From Comamonadaceae bacterium (lineage in GTDB: Bacteria; Pseudomonadota; Gammaproteobacteria; Burkholderiales; Rhodocyclaceae), in assembly GCA_029255645.1 (NCBI GenBank), contig JANLJE010000036.1:1-49643 (forward strand): a stretch of 49,643 bases of DNA. Reading direction: 5' to 3'. Shown piece by piece: positions 1 to 8,820 of this stretch (the stretch's first letter is position 1; the number at the start of each line of letters is the position of its first letter). The position numbers were made by a program, and so were the translations under genes. The notes under the pieces were generated by a model. It had not been told where the DNA came from. It searched no databases and was given only the letters and a program-made list of their open reading frames with translations.

Positions 1-52
1 CGCAACCTTGCCAAGGTTGAGGTCGAGAGTTCGAGACTCTTCTGCCGCTCCA
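1..52 (+). tRNA. tRNA-Gly(GCC), 3' part
   Basis: The first 52 bases are identical to the last 52 bases of the complete tRNA-Gly at 185-260: end of the D arm, anticodon arm with GCC, T arm, acceptor strand and encoded CCA. The 5' end lies outside the window. With the second copy it forms a tandem tRNA-Gly pair, probably transcribed together. Confidence 0.9.
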
Positions 53-154
53 GGAATGGCAGCTCCATGAATGGCAGTTCCAGGAATCAGGAATGGCAGT
101 TCCATGAATACCCGCTCCAGGAATACCGCAGTGCCCGCAGTGCCCGCAGTGCAG
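53..154. repeat. Short tandem repeats between the two tRNA-Gly genes
   Basis: Four imperfect 15-nt units of the type ggaatggcagttcca lie at 53-67, 68-82, 90-104 and 105-119. They are followed by 9-nt units (gcagtgccc) from about 128 to 154. The 15-mer resembles the 3' end of the tRNA (gccgctcca) plus the bases just after it, so the array may have grown by duplication of the tRNA tail. No coding potential is evident. Confidence 0.7.
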
Positions 155-184
155 CATGGCCGGCCCGGCAATGCGAAAAAAATT

Positions 185-260
185 GCGGCAGTAGCTCAGT
201 TGGTAGAGCGCAACCTTGCCAAGGTTGAGGTCGAGAGTTCGAGACTCTTCTGCCGCTCCA
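185..260 (+). tRNA. tRNA-Gly(GCC), complete
   Basis: This is a 76-nt cloverleaf. The acceptor stem GCGGCAG pairs with CTGCCGC, the D loop contains AGCTCAGTTGGTAGAGC, the anticodon stem-loop has CTTGCCAAG with anticodon GCC, the T arm contains GAGTTCGAGACTC, and CCA is encoded. It is followed within a few bases by a rho-independent terminator. Confidence 0.97.
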
Positions 261-261
261 G

Positions 262-298
262 AAAAAAAAGGGAAGGCCGGGAGGCTTTCCCTTTTTTC
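262..298 (+). terminator. Terminator of the tRNA-Gly unit
   Basis: An A-rich run and GGGAAGGCC pair with GGCTTTCCC followed by TTTTTT, directly after the tRNA CCA end. The flanking A and T runs make it potentially bidirectional. Confidence 0.8.
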
Positions 299-324
299 AT
301 ATTCCATTCTGTCCCATTCTGTTG

Positions 325-393
325 CAGGCCTCCGCCATCCCCATTGGCAGGCCTCCGCCATCCCCATTGGCAGGCCTCCGCCATCCCCATTGG
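325..393. repeat. 23-nt tandem repeat, three perfect copies
   Basis: Three identical 23-nt units begin at 325, 348 and 371 (unit starts caggcctccgcc and ends ccattgg). A further 12-nt repeat (cacctacctgcg, two copies) is at 427-450. The interval 299-630 otherwise holds no gene I can support. Confidence 0.85.
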
Positions 394-630
394 CAGGAAA
401 AACCTGAGCATCCCGGAGTCCCGGAACACCTACCTGCGCACCTACCTGCGCACCCATCCGCGCTTGCGGGGGAAAGCTCGATGCCAGGGGGAATGCCGTG
501 GGGAAAAACGGGGAGTCAAGGCGACCCCACTTGTTCCGATACGGAAAAATCAGGGAAGCCGGGGCGACAAAAGCCACGTCGTAGCGCGGTTTCCGGATAG
601 GAAGATAGGAAACAAGCAGGGAAAGTTCGG

Positions 631-715
631 TGGTGCCCGGGACGGGACTTGAACCCGTAAGGCCTGCGCCGGCGGATTTTAAGTCCGCTATGTCTACCAG
701 TTTCATCACCCGGGC
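631..715 (-). tRNA. tRNA-Leu(UAA)
   Basis: Read on the minus strand this is an 85-nt class II tRNA. The acceptor GCCCGGG pairs with CCCGGGC, the anticodon loop CTTAAAA has anticodon TAA, a long variable arm is present, the T arm contains GGGTTCAAGTCCC, and CCA is encoded (tgg at 631-633). It is convergent to the tRNA-Gly unit and divergent from the gene at 829. Confidence 0.96.
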
Positions 716-828
716 GGGGAGGCCGCATTGTACCGTGGCCTTCCGGGAACCGGAAATCACGCCATCGGGCTGGCAGGGGTAGAATGCGCGCCGACAACCG
801 CTGCCCCGGGCGGTACCCTTGTGAGCCC

Positions 829-2439
829 ATGCCCAACCTTCGAGCCTCCTTGCCCCGGTTTCGCAAGCGCTTCCTGCTGCTGCATCTGCTGGCCTGCCTC
901 GCTTTGGCGCTGCTGCTCCTGTTGCAGATCCGTCCTGTCATGTTGCCGGATCTGCAGTTGGCGGCAGGGGAAAAACTCGACTGCGTCTCCTATAGCCCTT
1001 TTCGCCGGCCTGGACAAACTCCGCTCGATCCGGCGGTATACATTCCCCGGCAGCAGATCGAGGCTGACTTGGCGAGCCTTGTGCCGCTGACACGCTGTGT
1101 GCGTATTTATGCGGTTAACCAGGGGCTGGAACAGGTGCCGGATGTGGCCAGGGCGCTTGGGTTGAAAGTTCTGCTGGGGGCCTGGGTGGGTTACCAGCCG
1201 GAATCCAACCGCCAGGAACTGGAAACCGCCATTGACCTGGCCAACCGTTACCCGGACGTGGTGCGTGGCTTGATCGTGGGTAATGAGGTCATGCTGCGCC
1301 GCGAACAATCGGAAGCCGCGCTGAAAGCCCTGCTGGATGAGGCTCGCCGCCGTGTCCAGGTGCCGGTCTCCTATGCCGATGTCTGGGAATTCTGGTTGCG
1401 TCATCCGGGCCTGGCCAAAAGTGTTGATTTCATCACCCTGCACATTCTGCCGTACTGGGAGGATGAGCCGGTGGCGGTAGAACAGGCCATTCCCCATGTT
1501 GCTGCAATTCATGACCGGATACGCGAGCATTTCGGGAAACCCGTTCTCATCGGCGAGACGGGCTGGCCAAGCCGGGGTCGGCAACGGAATGCGGCCCGTC
1601 CGGGGCGCGTGGCGCAGGCGCGCTATATTCGCAGTTTTGTCCATGAAGCCCATGTCCGGGGTTGGAACTACAACCTGATTGAAGCCATCGATCAACCCTG
1701 GAAGCGCCGGCTGGAAGGCACTGTCGGCGGCTACTGGGGCATCCTGGACGTTGATTTGCAAGCCAAATTCCCTTTTCAGGGGGCGGTCTCCGAGCGCCAG
1801 TCCCTGCAGGCGCCACTATTTTCCAGTCTTTGCGGCCTGCTGGGGGGTCTCGGGCTGGCGTGCCTGGGCGGGAGAAAGCGTCCCGTCAGCCGGCCAGCCG
1901 CCGCCATCGCTGGGGCCTGGTTGGGGGGCATGCTGTTCATGGCCTGGGAGCATGGGCGGGTCGCCTATCGTGATGCCTGGGAATGGGGGGTGTCGGGAGG
2001 CGTGGTCTGGCTGGGCATGATATGGGTGCTCGGGTACATGCTTCCCGGTTCCTGCGGCCGTTCCCGGATCTCCGTCCGGCAAACGGGAAGCTGGCGGAGC
2101 AAGGGGCTGCGGGGCGTACGCCTGGGGCTGCTGTTTGCCGCGGCGACGGTCGCTATCCTGCTGTTTGCGGATCCTCGTTATCGGGATTTCCCTTTTGCGC
2201 TTTACCTTTTACCCTTGCCCACCTTGCTGGCCATCGCGCGCTTCCAGGTCGAGGATGGGCTGGAAGAGGGCGTGCTGGCCGCCGTGCTGGTGGCTTGTGG
2301 TCTGGCTCGCTGGCTCCTGGAGCCCGGCAATCCTGAAGCTCAGGGCTGGGCCGCACTCTGTCTGCTGCTGGGCATGCCTGTCCTGGCCAATATCAGCAGG
2401 GAAAGCAGGGCTGCCGGGGCTGAAAGATCGAAGCAGTAG
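829..2439 (+). CDS. Glycoside hydrolase family 17-like membrane protein (beta-1,3-glucan active)
   Basis: The protein has 536 residues from the chosen start. An N-terminal hydrophobic anchor (about 15-33) follows a basic stretch, then comes a TIM-barrel domain related to bacterial exo-beta-1,3-glucanases of GH17. GNEV (E153) fits the acid/base and IGETGWPSRG (E243) the nucleophile. The C-terminal third is several membrane helices, so the enzyme is probably an inner-membrane protein acting on periplasmic glucan. Family members include glucan-modifying enzymes; the substrate here is inferred. An in-frame ATG at 784 is possible, with AGGGG at 775-779, but the TAGAAT at 780-785 could instead be a -10 box. 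I prefer 829 because the signal-anchor follows directly. The last 100 bases overlap the convergent gene at 2340. Confidence 0.85.
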   Translation: MPNLRASLPRFRKRFLLLHLLACLALALLLLLQIRPVMLPDLQLAAGEKLDCVSYSPFRRPGQTPLDPAVYIPRQQIEADLASLVPLTRCVRIYAVNQGLEQVPDVARALGLKVLLGAWVGYQPESNRQELETAIDLANRYPDVVRGLIVGNEVMLRREQSEAALKALLDEARRRVQVPVSYADVWEFWLRHPGLAKSVDFITLHILPYWEDEPVAVEQAIPHVAAIHDRIREHFGKPVLIGETGWPSRGRQRNAARPGRVAQARYIRSFVHEAHVRGWNYNLIEAIDQPWKRRLEGTVGGYWGILDVDLQAKFPFQGAVSERQSLQAPLFSSLCGLLGGLGLACLGGRKRPVSRPAAAIAGAWLGGMLFMAWEHGRVAYRDAWEWGVSGGVVWLGMIWVLGYMLPGSCGRSRISVRQTGSWRSKGLRGVRLGLLFAAATVAILLFADPRYRDFPFALYLLPLPTLLAIARFQVEDGLEEGVLAAVLVACGLARWLLEPGNPEAQGWAALCLLLGMPVLANISRESRAAGAERSKQ

Positions 2440-2720
2440 AGTACCAGCCCCATGAGTCCGCCGCACCAGGCCAGCCAGGCCAAAGGACGCAGCCGGGGCA
2501 GCAAGGCCAGACAGGCCGTCCCCAGGCTCAGATAACCGAGCCGGTTGTGGGTGAAAATTTCGATGACCCATTGCCGCAGGCTACAACGAATATCCTCCAC
2601 CTGGGCGCAAGCCGTTCCCAACCCCTCCCGTTCCACCAGGCCATAGCGAAGCCCAAGGGCAAGTCCAAGGATGAGGACGCCGGCGCCGGCAAGTTTGACG
2701 AAAACGGGGGCGATGGTCAT
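2340..2720 (-). CDS. Small integral membrane protein, function unknown
   Basis: This 126-residue protein has about four hydrophobic segments (roughly 8-27, 58-74, 80-96 and 100-115). No catalytic motif is recognised. It runs against the GH17-like gene and shares its last 100 bases with that gene's 3' end; such a long antisense overlap is unusual, but both frames stay open. Its hydrophobic pattern and good start support a real gene. The 255 bases between its start and rpsA form a divergent promoter region. Confidence 0.6.
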   Translation of the reverse strand: MTIAPVFVKLAGAGVLILGLALGLRYGLVEREGLGTACAQVEDIRCSLRQWVIEIFTHNRLGYLSLGTACLALLPRLRPLAWLAWCGGLMGLVLYCFDLSAPAALLSLLILARTGMPSSRQSAAQP

Positions 2721-2836
2721 GAAGGCATCCGGGTAGCCAGGGGGTTGTCACATTATATTGGCCAGGCGGGCTGTCCGCTCTCCTTGCGGGGTCCCGCGGC
2801 CCCTCTCGACTGGCGCAATATTGGCGCAATAACCGT

Positions 2837-2866
2837 TTGATCAATAAACTTTTTTTCTGCTATCAT
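2837..2866 (+). promoter_or_regulatory. Probable rpsA promoter
   Basis: TTGATC (2837-2842) and TATCAT (2861-2866) are separated by 18 bp, a good sigma-70 arrangement about 110 nt upstream of the rpsA start. The leader 2867-2975 could carry S1 autoregulation as in enterobacteria, but I do not see a defined structure. Confidence 0.55.
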
Positions 2867-2975
2867 CCCGAGCTTCCCGGGTTGTCCGGGGAAAACGGGG
2901 TGCTGGCGGGATCGTCTTTTCCTGCAGTGTTCATCAACTAACCGCTGCTTTGCAGCAAGAATGGCTTTATCCCTC

Positions 2976-4652
2976 ATGGAATCTTTTGCTCAACTATTTG
3001 AAGAAAGCCTGGCTCGCCAGGAAATGCGTCAAGGCGAAGTCATCACCGCCGAGGTGGTGCGCGTCGACCAGAACTTTGTCGTGGTCAACGCCGGCCTGAA
3101 ATCCGAGTCTTACATCCCCGTTGAAGAATTCCTCAACGATCAGGGCGAAGTGGAAGCCGCCGTCGGCGACTTCGTTCAGGTCGCCATCGAAATGCTGGAA
3201 GACGGCTATGGTGAGACCCGTCTGTCCCGCGATCGCGCCAAGCGCATCGCCTCCTGGAACTTCCTGGAGCAGGCCCTGAATGACAACTCCCTGGTCACCG
3301 GCACCATCACCGGCAAGGTCAAGGGCGGCCTGACCGTGATGACCAACGGCGTGCGCGCCTTTTTGCCCGGTTCCCTGGTGGACATGCGTCCGATCAAGGA
3401 CACCACCCCCTACGAAGGCAAGACCCTCGAATTCAAGGTCATCAAGCTCGACCGCAAGCGCAACAACGTGGTGGTGTCCCGCCGCGCCGTGCTGGAGGCT
3501 TCCGCGGGTGAAGAGCGCGAAAAGCTGCTCGAAAATCTGAAGGAAGGCACCATCGTCAAGGGCATCGTCAAGAACATCACCGACTACGGCGCCTTCGTCG
3601 ACCTGGGCGGTATCGACGGTCTGCTGCACATCACCGACCTGGCCTGGCGTCGTGTGCGTCACCCCAGCGAAGTGCTGGCCGTGGGCGACGAGCTGGAAGC
3701 CAAAGTGCTCAAGTTCGACGCCGAGAAGAATCGCGTTTCCCTGGGTCTCAAGCAACTGGGCGAGGATCCCTGGGTGGGCATTGCCCGCCGTTACCCCGCC
3801 GGCACCCGCCTGTTCGGCAAGGTCACCAACCTGACCGACTACGGCGCCTTCGTGGAAATCGAACAGGGCATCGAGGGTCTGGTCCACGTTTCCGAAATGG
3901 ACTGGACCAACAAGAACGTCCATCCTTCCAAGGTCGTGCAGCTGGGTGACGAAGTCGAAGTCATGATCCTGGAAATCGACGAAGACCGCCGTCGTATCTC
4001 CCTGGGCATGAAACAGTGTCAGGCCAATCCCTGGGAAGAGTTCTGCCAGAACTACAAGAAGGGCGACAAGGTTTCCGGCGCCATCAAGTCCATCACCGAT
4101 TTTGGCATTTTCATCGGCCTGCCCGGCGGCATCGACGGCCTGGTGCATCTGTCCGACCTGTCCTGGAATGCCACCGGCGAAGAAGCAATCCGCAACTTCA
4201 AGAAGGGCGACGAAGTGGAAGCTCTGGTGCTGGCCATCGACGTGGAGAAGGAGCGCATCTCCCTGGGCATCAAGCAGATGGAAGGTGATCCCTATACCAA
4301 CTACATCGCCACCCACGAGAAGAACACCATCGCCCGCGGCACCGTCAAGTCCGTGGATGCCAAGGGTGCCGTGATTGCACTCGACGGCGAAGTGGAAGGC
4401 TACCTGCGCGCTTCTGATTTCTCCCGTGACCGCATCGACGACCTGTCTCAGGTGCTGAAGGTGGGCGATACGGTGGAGGCCATGGTGACCAACGTGGATC
4501 GCAAGACCCGTTCCATCAATCTGTCCGTCAAGGCCAAGGATCAGGCTGAGCAGGCGGAAGCCATGCAGAAGTTCAGTGTCGATTCCGCCGCATCCGCTGG
4601 CACGACCAACCTGGGCGCCTTGCTGAAGGCCAAGCTGAACCAGCAGGGTTGA
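2976..4652 (+). CDS. rpsA: 30S ribosomal protein S1
   Basis: The 558 residues match the usual length of proteobacterial S1 (about 557). It binds mRNA and helps load it on the 30S subunit. Six S1 RNA-binding repeats are visible, with recurrent GAFV(D/E) and (I/V)SLG(L/M)KQ motifs; the first two are divergent, as is typical. I start at [10 protein letters not shown] because that is the conserved N-terminus; an ATG 15 nt upstream (2961) would add five residues. No strong Shine-Dalgarno precedes either start, as is common for rpsA. ihfB follows after 12 nt, the conserved order. Confidence 0.98.
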   Translation: MESFAQLFEESLARQEMRQGEVITAEVVRVDQNFVVVNAGLKSESYIPVEEFLNDQGEVEAAVGDFVQVAIEMLEDGYGETRLSRDRAKRIASWNFLEQALNDNSLVTGTITGKVKGGLTVMTNGVRAFLPGSLVDMRPIKDTTPYEGKTLEFKVIKLDRKRNNVVVSRRAVLEASAGEEREKLLENLKEGTIVKGIVKNITDYGAFVDLGGIDGLLHITDLAWRRVRHPSEVLAVGDELEAKVLKFDAEKNRVSLGLKQLGEDPWVGIARRYPAGTRLFGKVTNLTDYGAFVEIEQGIEGLVHVSEMDWTNKNVHPSKVVQLGDEVEVMILEIDEDRRRISLGMKQCQANPWEEFCQNYKKGDKVSGAIKSITDFGIFIGLPGGIDGLVHLSDLSWNATGEEAIRNFKKGDEVEALVLAIDVEKERISLGIKQMEGDPYTNYIATHEKNTIARGTVKSVDAKGAVIALDGEVEGYLRASDFSRDRIDDLSQVLKVGDTVEAMVTNVDRKTRSINLSVKAKDQAEQAEAMQKFSVDSAASAGTTNLGALLKAKLNQQG

Positions 4653-4664
4653 GATTTGTTCAGC

Positions 4665-4952
4665 ATGACCAAATCCGAATTGATTGACCGGCTGACGGCT
4701 CGTTTCCCCCAGTTGGTGGCGAAGGATGCGGATTTTGCGGTCAAGATGATTCTTGATGCGATGTCCGCCGCCCTGGCGGCCGGGGATCGCATCGAAATCC
4801 GCGGATTCGGCAGCTTTGCTCTCAACTATCGCCCACCCAGAATGGGGCGTAATCCAAAATCTGGAGAGAAAGTTCAGGTTCCGGAGAAATGGGTGCCTCA
4901 TTTCAAGGCGGGTAAGGAATTGCGCGAGCGGGTGGATAATCAGCCACGATAA
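4665..4952 (+). CDS. ihfB: Integration host factor subunit beta
   Basis: This 95-residue HU/IHF-family protein forms a heterodimer with IHF-alpha (encoded elsewhere) and bends DNA sharply. The N-terminal [10 protein letters not shown], the central [11 protein letters not shown] and the beta-arm RNPKSGEKV with its intercalating proline are characteristic. I start at ATG 4665 because it matches the family N-terminus; an upstream start at 4656 would add three residues. It lies 12 nt after rpsA and probably shares its transcript. Its stop codon lies within a 13-nt tandem repeat. Confidence 0.97.
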   Translation: MTKSELIDRLTARFPQLVAKDADFAVKMILDAMSAALAAGDRIEIRGFGSFALNYRPPRMGRNPKSGEKVQVPEKWVPHFKAGKELRERVDNQPR

Positions 4953-4993
4953 TCGGCCACGATAACCGGCCACGATAACCAAGCAACGATAAC
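4941..4993. repeat. 13-nt tandem repeat at the ihfB stop codon
   Basis: There are four imperfect copies of cggccacgataac: 4941-4953, 4954-4966, 4967-4979, and a 14-nt variant at 4980-4993. The first copy contains the ihfB TAA, so the array grew out of the end of the gene. Confidence 0.8.
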
Positions 4994-5029
4994 CCGCCAC
5001 GCCAGACCGTGAGCTGTGGTAGATTTCGG

Positions 5030-5057
5030 GGCGGCAACGCAAGTTGCCGCCTTTTTT
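5030..5057 (+). terminator. Rho-independent terminator after ihfB
   Basis: A perfect 9-bp stem, GGCGGCAAC/GTTGCCGCC, with loop gcaa is followed by six T. It ends the rpsA-ihfB unit. lapA starts only 38 nt downstream, so lapAB transcription needs readthrough or a promoter overlapping this region. Confidence 0.9.
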
Positions 5058-5094
5058 CCTGTGCCCGGGCTTTTTCCCAGTTCCCTCGTTCACC

Positions 5095-5376
5095 ATGCGC
5101 ATCCTGACCTGGCTCATTCGTCTGTCGCTGTTCATCTTCATGTTCGTCTTCGCGCTGAAGAACACAGCGGAGGTCCGTTTACAGTTTTTCTTTGGGCAGG
5201 TCTGGCAATTGCCCCTGGTACTGCTGCTGCTCGGTTTCTTTGCGGCGGGCATCTTGTTGGGGATACTTGCGGTGGTCGGGGCGCTGTTCAAGGAGCGCCG
5301 GGTTTCTGCCGCACTGCGCCGGGATCTGGAGCGGCTGTCTGCCACGGCGGCCCCCAAGCTTCCTTCGGAGACCTGA
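5095..5376 (+). CDS. lapA: Lipopolysaccharide assembly protein A (DUF1049)
   Basis: This 93-residue inner-membrane protein has two transmembrane helices (about 6-22 and 38-60) and a short charged cytoplasmic tail. The hairpin with FALKNTAEV between the helices is typical of LapA. LapA works with LapB in controlling LpxC stability and LPS assembly. I chose ATG 5095 since the extra N-terminal residues of the longer frame would overlap the terminator. The stop overlaps the lapB start (TGATG), so the two are translationally coupled. Confidence 0.92.
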   Translation: MRILTWLIRLSLFIFMFVFALKNTAEVRLQFFFGQVWQLPLVLLLLGFFAAGILLGILAVVGALFKERRVSAALRRDLERLSATAAPKLPSET

Positions 5377-6542
5377 TGGAACTGGAGTACTGGCAACTCC
5401 TGCTGTTGCCATTCTTTTTTGGTTTGGGCTGGATGGCTGCCCGGGTGGATATCCGCCAAGTGGTGCAGGAATCCCGGGTCTTGCCCCGCTCCTACTTTCA
5501 AGGTTTGAATTTTCTCCTCAATGAGCAGCCGGACAAGGCGATCGATGCTTTTCTGGAGGTTGCCAAGGGCGATTCCCAAACGGCGGAACTGCATTTTGCG
5601 CTGGGCGGGCTGTTCCGTCGCCGGGGTGAAACGGAGCGGGCCATCCGCATGCACCAGAGTCTCATGGAGCGGGATGACCTGGGGGAGGATGTGCGCCTGC
5701 AGGCCCTTTCCGAGTTGGGCCAGGATTATCTCAAGGCCGGTTTGCTCGACCGGGCCGAAGAGGTTTTCGTCAAGCTGCGGGACTCCACCCTGAAGGATGA
5801 GGCCCAGCACTATTTGCTGGAAATCTATCAGGTGGAAAAGGACTGGCAAAAGGCCATCGATGTGGCGGGAAGCCTGCCGGATCTTTACTCTGGCAAGGAA
5901 ATCGCCCATTTTCATTGTGAGCTCGCCACCGGGGAATTGATGCGTTCCCGCTTCGAGGCGGTGGAGCAGCATCTGGGCGAAGCCCTCCAAAGACATCGCA
6001 AGTGTGTGCGGGCCAGCCTGCTGCAGGGGGATATGGCGCTACAGCAGAACCGCCCGGAGGCGGCCATCGAGGCTTGGCAGCGTATCGAACAGCAGGACCC
6101 GGCCTATCTCTCCCTGGTGGCTCAGCGCCTGCTGGAGGCCTACCGGCGTCTGGGCCAGGCCGAGCAAGGCCTGGCCTTGCTGCGCGCCTATCTGGAGCAC
6201 TATCCCTCCCTGGATCTGCTCGATAGCGTGTATCAGCTTGAACTCGAAGGAGGGGGCAGCGCAGCCGCCTACAAGCTGGTGCGCACCGAGTTGCTGCGCA
6301 ATCCTTCCTTGTTGGGACTGGAAAAGCTGATCGGGGCACGCTTGCCTCTGGTGGCCCCGGAAACCCGGGGTGATCTGGAGATGGCACGTTCCATCGTGCA
6401 GGGTTACACCCGTCGGCTGGCCCGCTATCGGTGCGATAATTGCGGCTTCCGCGCCCGCCAGTTCTACTGGCGTTGCCCCGCCTGTGGTGGCTGGGAAACC
6501 TACCCCCCGCGCCGGGCTGAAGAATTCGATTCATCACTTTAG
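5376..6542 (+). CDS. lapB: Lipopolysaccharide assembly protein B (YciM), TPR protein
   Basis: The protein has 388 residues, the normal family length. The N-terminal helix (about 4-20) anchors it in the inner membrane, a run of TPR repeats follows (about 45-330), and a C-terminal rubredoxin-like zinc ribbon has cysteines C353, C356, C367 and C370. In enterobacteria LapB couples LPS synthesis to FtsH-dependent LpxC degradation. It begins in the lapA stop codon. ugd follows after 8 nt, linking this unit to sugar-nucleotide genes for the LPS core. Confidence 0.95.
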   Translation: MELEYWQLLLLPFFFGLGWMAARVDIRQVVQESRVLPRSYFQGLNFLLNEQPDKAIDAFLEVAKGDSQTAELHFALGGLFRRRGETERAIRMHQSLMERDDLGEDVRLQALSELGQDYLKAGLLDRAEEVFVKLRDSTLKDEAQHYLLEIYQVEKDWQKAIDVAGSLPDLYSGKEIAHFHCELATGELMRSRFEAVEQHLGEALQRHRKCVRASLLQGDMALQQNRPEAAIEAWQRIEQQDPAYLSLVAQRLLEAYRRLGQAEQGLALLRAYLEHYPSLDLLDSVYQLELEGGGSAAAYKLVRTELLRNPSLLGLEKLIGARLPLVAPETRGDLEMARSIVQGYTRRLARYRCDNCGFRARQFYWRCPACGGWETYPPRRAEEFDSSL

Positions 6543-6550
6543 GATAATCA

Positions 6551-7876
6551 ATGAAAGTAACCGTGGTTGGGACCGGGTATGTGGGCCTGGTCAGCGGCAC
6601 CTGCCTGGCGGAGGTGGGTAATGATGTGTTGTGTCTGGACGTGGATCCAGACAAGATCCGCATTCTGGAAGCGGGTGGGCTGCCCATTTTCGAACCGGGC
6701 CTGCAGGAAATGGTGCGCCGCAATGTGGCGGCTGGCCGCCTGCACTTCACCACGGACGTGGACAAGGCCGTGGATTTCGGCACCATCCAGTTCATCGCGG
6801 TCGGCACTCCCCCCGATGAGGACGGCTCCGCCGACCTGCAATATGTGCTGGCCGCCGCCCGCAACATCGGCAAGCACATGACCGACTACAAGGTGATCGT
6901 CGATAAATCCACCGTGCCCGTGGGCACCGCCGACAAGGTGAACGCCACCGTGGCCGCCGAACTGCAAAAGCGCGGAGTGGAGATTCCCTACGCCGTGGTC
7001 TCCAACCCGGAATTCCTCAAGGAAGGTGCCGCCGTCGAGGACTTCATGCGCCCCGACCGCATTGTCGTCGGTGTCGAGGATGACCGGGCCATCCACCTGA
7101 TGCGCGCCCTCTATGCGCCTTTCCAGCGCAACCATGAGCGCCTGATCGTCATGGACGTGAAGAGCGCCGAACTGACCAAGTATGCCGCCAACGCCATGTT
7201 GGCCACCCGTATCAGCTTCATGAACGAGCTGGCCAATCTGGCGGAAAAGCTGGGGGCCGACATCGAGGCCGTGCGCCAGGGGATCGGGTCCGATCCCCGC
7301 ATTGGCTATCACTTCCTCTATCCCGGTTGCGGCTACGGGGGCTCCTGCTTTCCCAAGGACGTCAAGGCATTGATCCAGACCGCCAAGGACGACGCCGGCA
7401 TGACCCTGCAGGTACTGACCGCCGTGGAAGCCGCCAACGAGTACCAGAAACATGTGCTCACCGCCAAGATCAAAGCCCGCTTCGGCGAAGAGCTGAAGGG
7501 CCGTCGCTTCGCCCTCTGGGGCCTGGCCTTCAAGCCCAACACCGACGACATGCGCGAGGCCCCGAGCCGGGAACTGATTGCCGACCTGTTTGCAGCCGGC
7601 GCCACGGTATGTGCCTATGACCCGGTCGCCATGCCCGAAACCCGGCGCATTTTCGGCGACGATCCCCGCATCACCTATGCCGGGAACCCCATGGATGCAC
7701 TCGAAAACGTGGATGCCCTGGTGATCGTCACCGAGTGGAAGGAATTTCGCAGCCCCGATTTCGACGCCATCAAGGCCAAGCTCAAGACGCCCGTGCTCTT
7801 CGATGGCCGTAACCTCTATGATCCCGGGCTGGTGCGGGACAGCGGCCTGGAATACGAGCCCATCGGGCGGCCATGA
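6551..7876 (+). CDS. ugd: UDP-glucose 6-dehydrogenase
   Basis: The enzyme (441 residues) oxidises UDP-glucose to UDP-glucuronate with two NAD+. An N-terminal Rossmann motif [10 protein letters not shown] is followed by the central domain with the catalytic cysteine in GGSCFPKD (C266) and a C-terminal UDP-binding domain ([10 protein letters not shown]). The product feeds LPS or exopolysaccharide sugars. It has an AGGATAAT-type ribosome site and overlaps the start of rfaE1 by 4 nt (ATGA). Confidence 0.97.
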   Translation: MKVTVVGTGYVGLVSGTCLAEVGNDVLCLDVDPDKIRILEAGGLPIFEPGLQEMVRRNVAAGRLHFTTDVDKAVDFGTIQFIAVGTPPDEDGSADLQYVLAAARNIGKHMTDYKVIVDKSTVPVGTADKVNATVAAELQKRGVEIPYAVVSNPEFLKEGAAVEDFMRPDRIVVGVEDDRAIHLMRALYAPFQRNHERLIVMDVKSAELTKYAANAMLATRISFMNELANLAEKLGADIEAVRQGIGSDPRIGYHFLYPGCGYGGSCFPKDVKALIQTAKDDAGMTLQVLTAVEAANEYQKHVLTAKIKARFGEELKGRRFALWGLAFKPNTDDMREAPSRELIADLFAAGATVCAYDPVAMPETRRIFGDDPRITYAGNPMDALENVDALVIVTEWKEFRSPDFDAIKAKLKTPVLFDGRNLYDPGLVRDSGLEYEPIGRP

Positions 7877-8808
7877 TGGAACTCGAACGGCTGGAACAGG
7901 TGCGCCTGCTGGTAGTTGGCGACGTGATGCTGGACCGTTACTGGTTTGGCGAGGTGAGCCGTATTTCTCCCGAGGCGCCGGTGCCGGTGGTCAAGGTGGA
8001 GCGCCAGGAAGAGCGGTTGGGCGGGGCAGCCAATGTCGCCCGTAATATTGTCTCCCTGGGCGCGCGCTGTTCCCTGTTGTCCGTGGTGGGTCCCGATGAG
8101 GCGGGGCGCTGCCTGCAGCGTTTGCTGGAGGAGGGGGGCATCGATTCGGGCCTGCAGGTGGACGAGGGCATCGACACCACGGTCAAGCTCAGGGTCATCG
8201 GCCGTCAGCAGCAATTGCTGCGCATCGACTTCGAAACCACGCCTTCGCACGAGGTGCTGCGCGCCAAACTGGAGGACTTCCAGCGTCGCCTGAGGGATTG
8301 CGATGTGGTGGTATTGTCCGATTATGGCAAGGGCGGGCTGACCCACATCGATGAAATGATCCGCCTGGCCCGGGCGGCCGGGAAACCGGTGCTGGTCGAC
8401 CCCAAGGGCGATGATTTTTCCAAATACGCGGGAGCGACGCTGATTACCCCCAACCGGGGGGAGCTGCAGGCCGTGGTGGGGCGCTGGCGCTCCGAAGCCG
8501 AGCTCGAAAAGAAGGCCCGCGGTCTGCGCGACGAGCTGGGGCTGGAAGCCCTCCTGGTCACCCGCAGCGAGGAAGGCATGAGCCTCTTTGCCGACGGCGA
8601 GACCCTGCATGAATCCGCCGTGGCCCGGGAAGTGTTTGATGTTTCCGGTGCCGGTGACACGGTGATTGCCACCCTCGCCGTGATGCGGGCCGCCGGCGCA
8701 CCTTGGGACGAGGCCATCCATGTCGCCAATGTGGCGGCGGGCATCGTCGTAGGCAAACTGGGCACCGCCGTGGTGACCCGCCAGGAACTGCAGACTGCTT
8801 TGAATTGA
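7873..8808 (+). CDS. rfaE1: D-glycero-beta-D-manno-heptose-7-phosphate kinase (HldE N-domain type)
   Basis: This 311-residue PfkB/ribokinase-family protein phosphorylates heptose 7-phosphate at O1 in the ADP-heptose pathway. The N-terminal [19 protein letters not shown] and the C-terminal DVSGAGDT (anion hole and catalytic Asp) are diagnostic. There is no C-terminal nucleotidyltransferase domain, so the adenylyltransferase RfaE2 must be encoded elsewhere. It overlaps ugd by 4 nt and is followed by hldD, the pathway's last step. Confidence 0.95.
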   Translation: MMELERLEQVRLLVVGDVMLDRYWFGEVSRISPEAPVPVVKVERQEERLGGAANVARNIVSLGARCSLLSVVGPDEAGRCLQRLLEEGGIDSGLQVDEGIDTTVKLRVIGRQQQLLRIDFETTPSHEVLRAKLEDFQRRLRDCDVVVLSDYGKGGLTHIDEMIRLARAAGKPVLVDPKGDDFSKYAGATLITPNRGELQAVVGRWRSEAELEKKARGLRDELGLEALLVTRSEEGMSLFADGETLHESAVAREVFDVSGAGDTVIATLAVMRAAGAPWDEAIHVANVAAGIVVGKLGTAVVTRQELQTALN

Positions 8809-8820
8809 GGAAGGAAGACC

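Noticed and set aside
325-393. Possible small CRISPR array
   Set aside because: The three 23-nt units are directly adjacent with no spacers, and no cas genes are present.
757-1761. Minus-strand 334-codon frame opposite the GH17-like gene
   Set aside because: The plus strand encodes conserved GH17 active-site motifs; the minus frame has none.
2994-5996. Minus-strand open frame of about 1000 codons across rpsA, ihfB, lapA and lapB
   Set aside because: It is antisense to four well-recognised genes; the length results from high GC and codon bias, and the translation is His/Gly/Val-rich with no domain.
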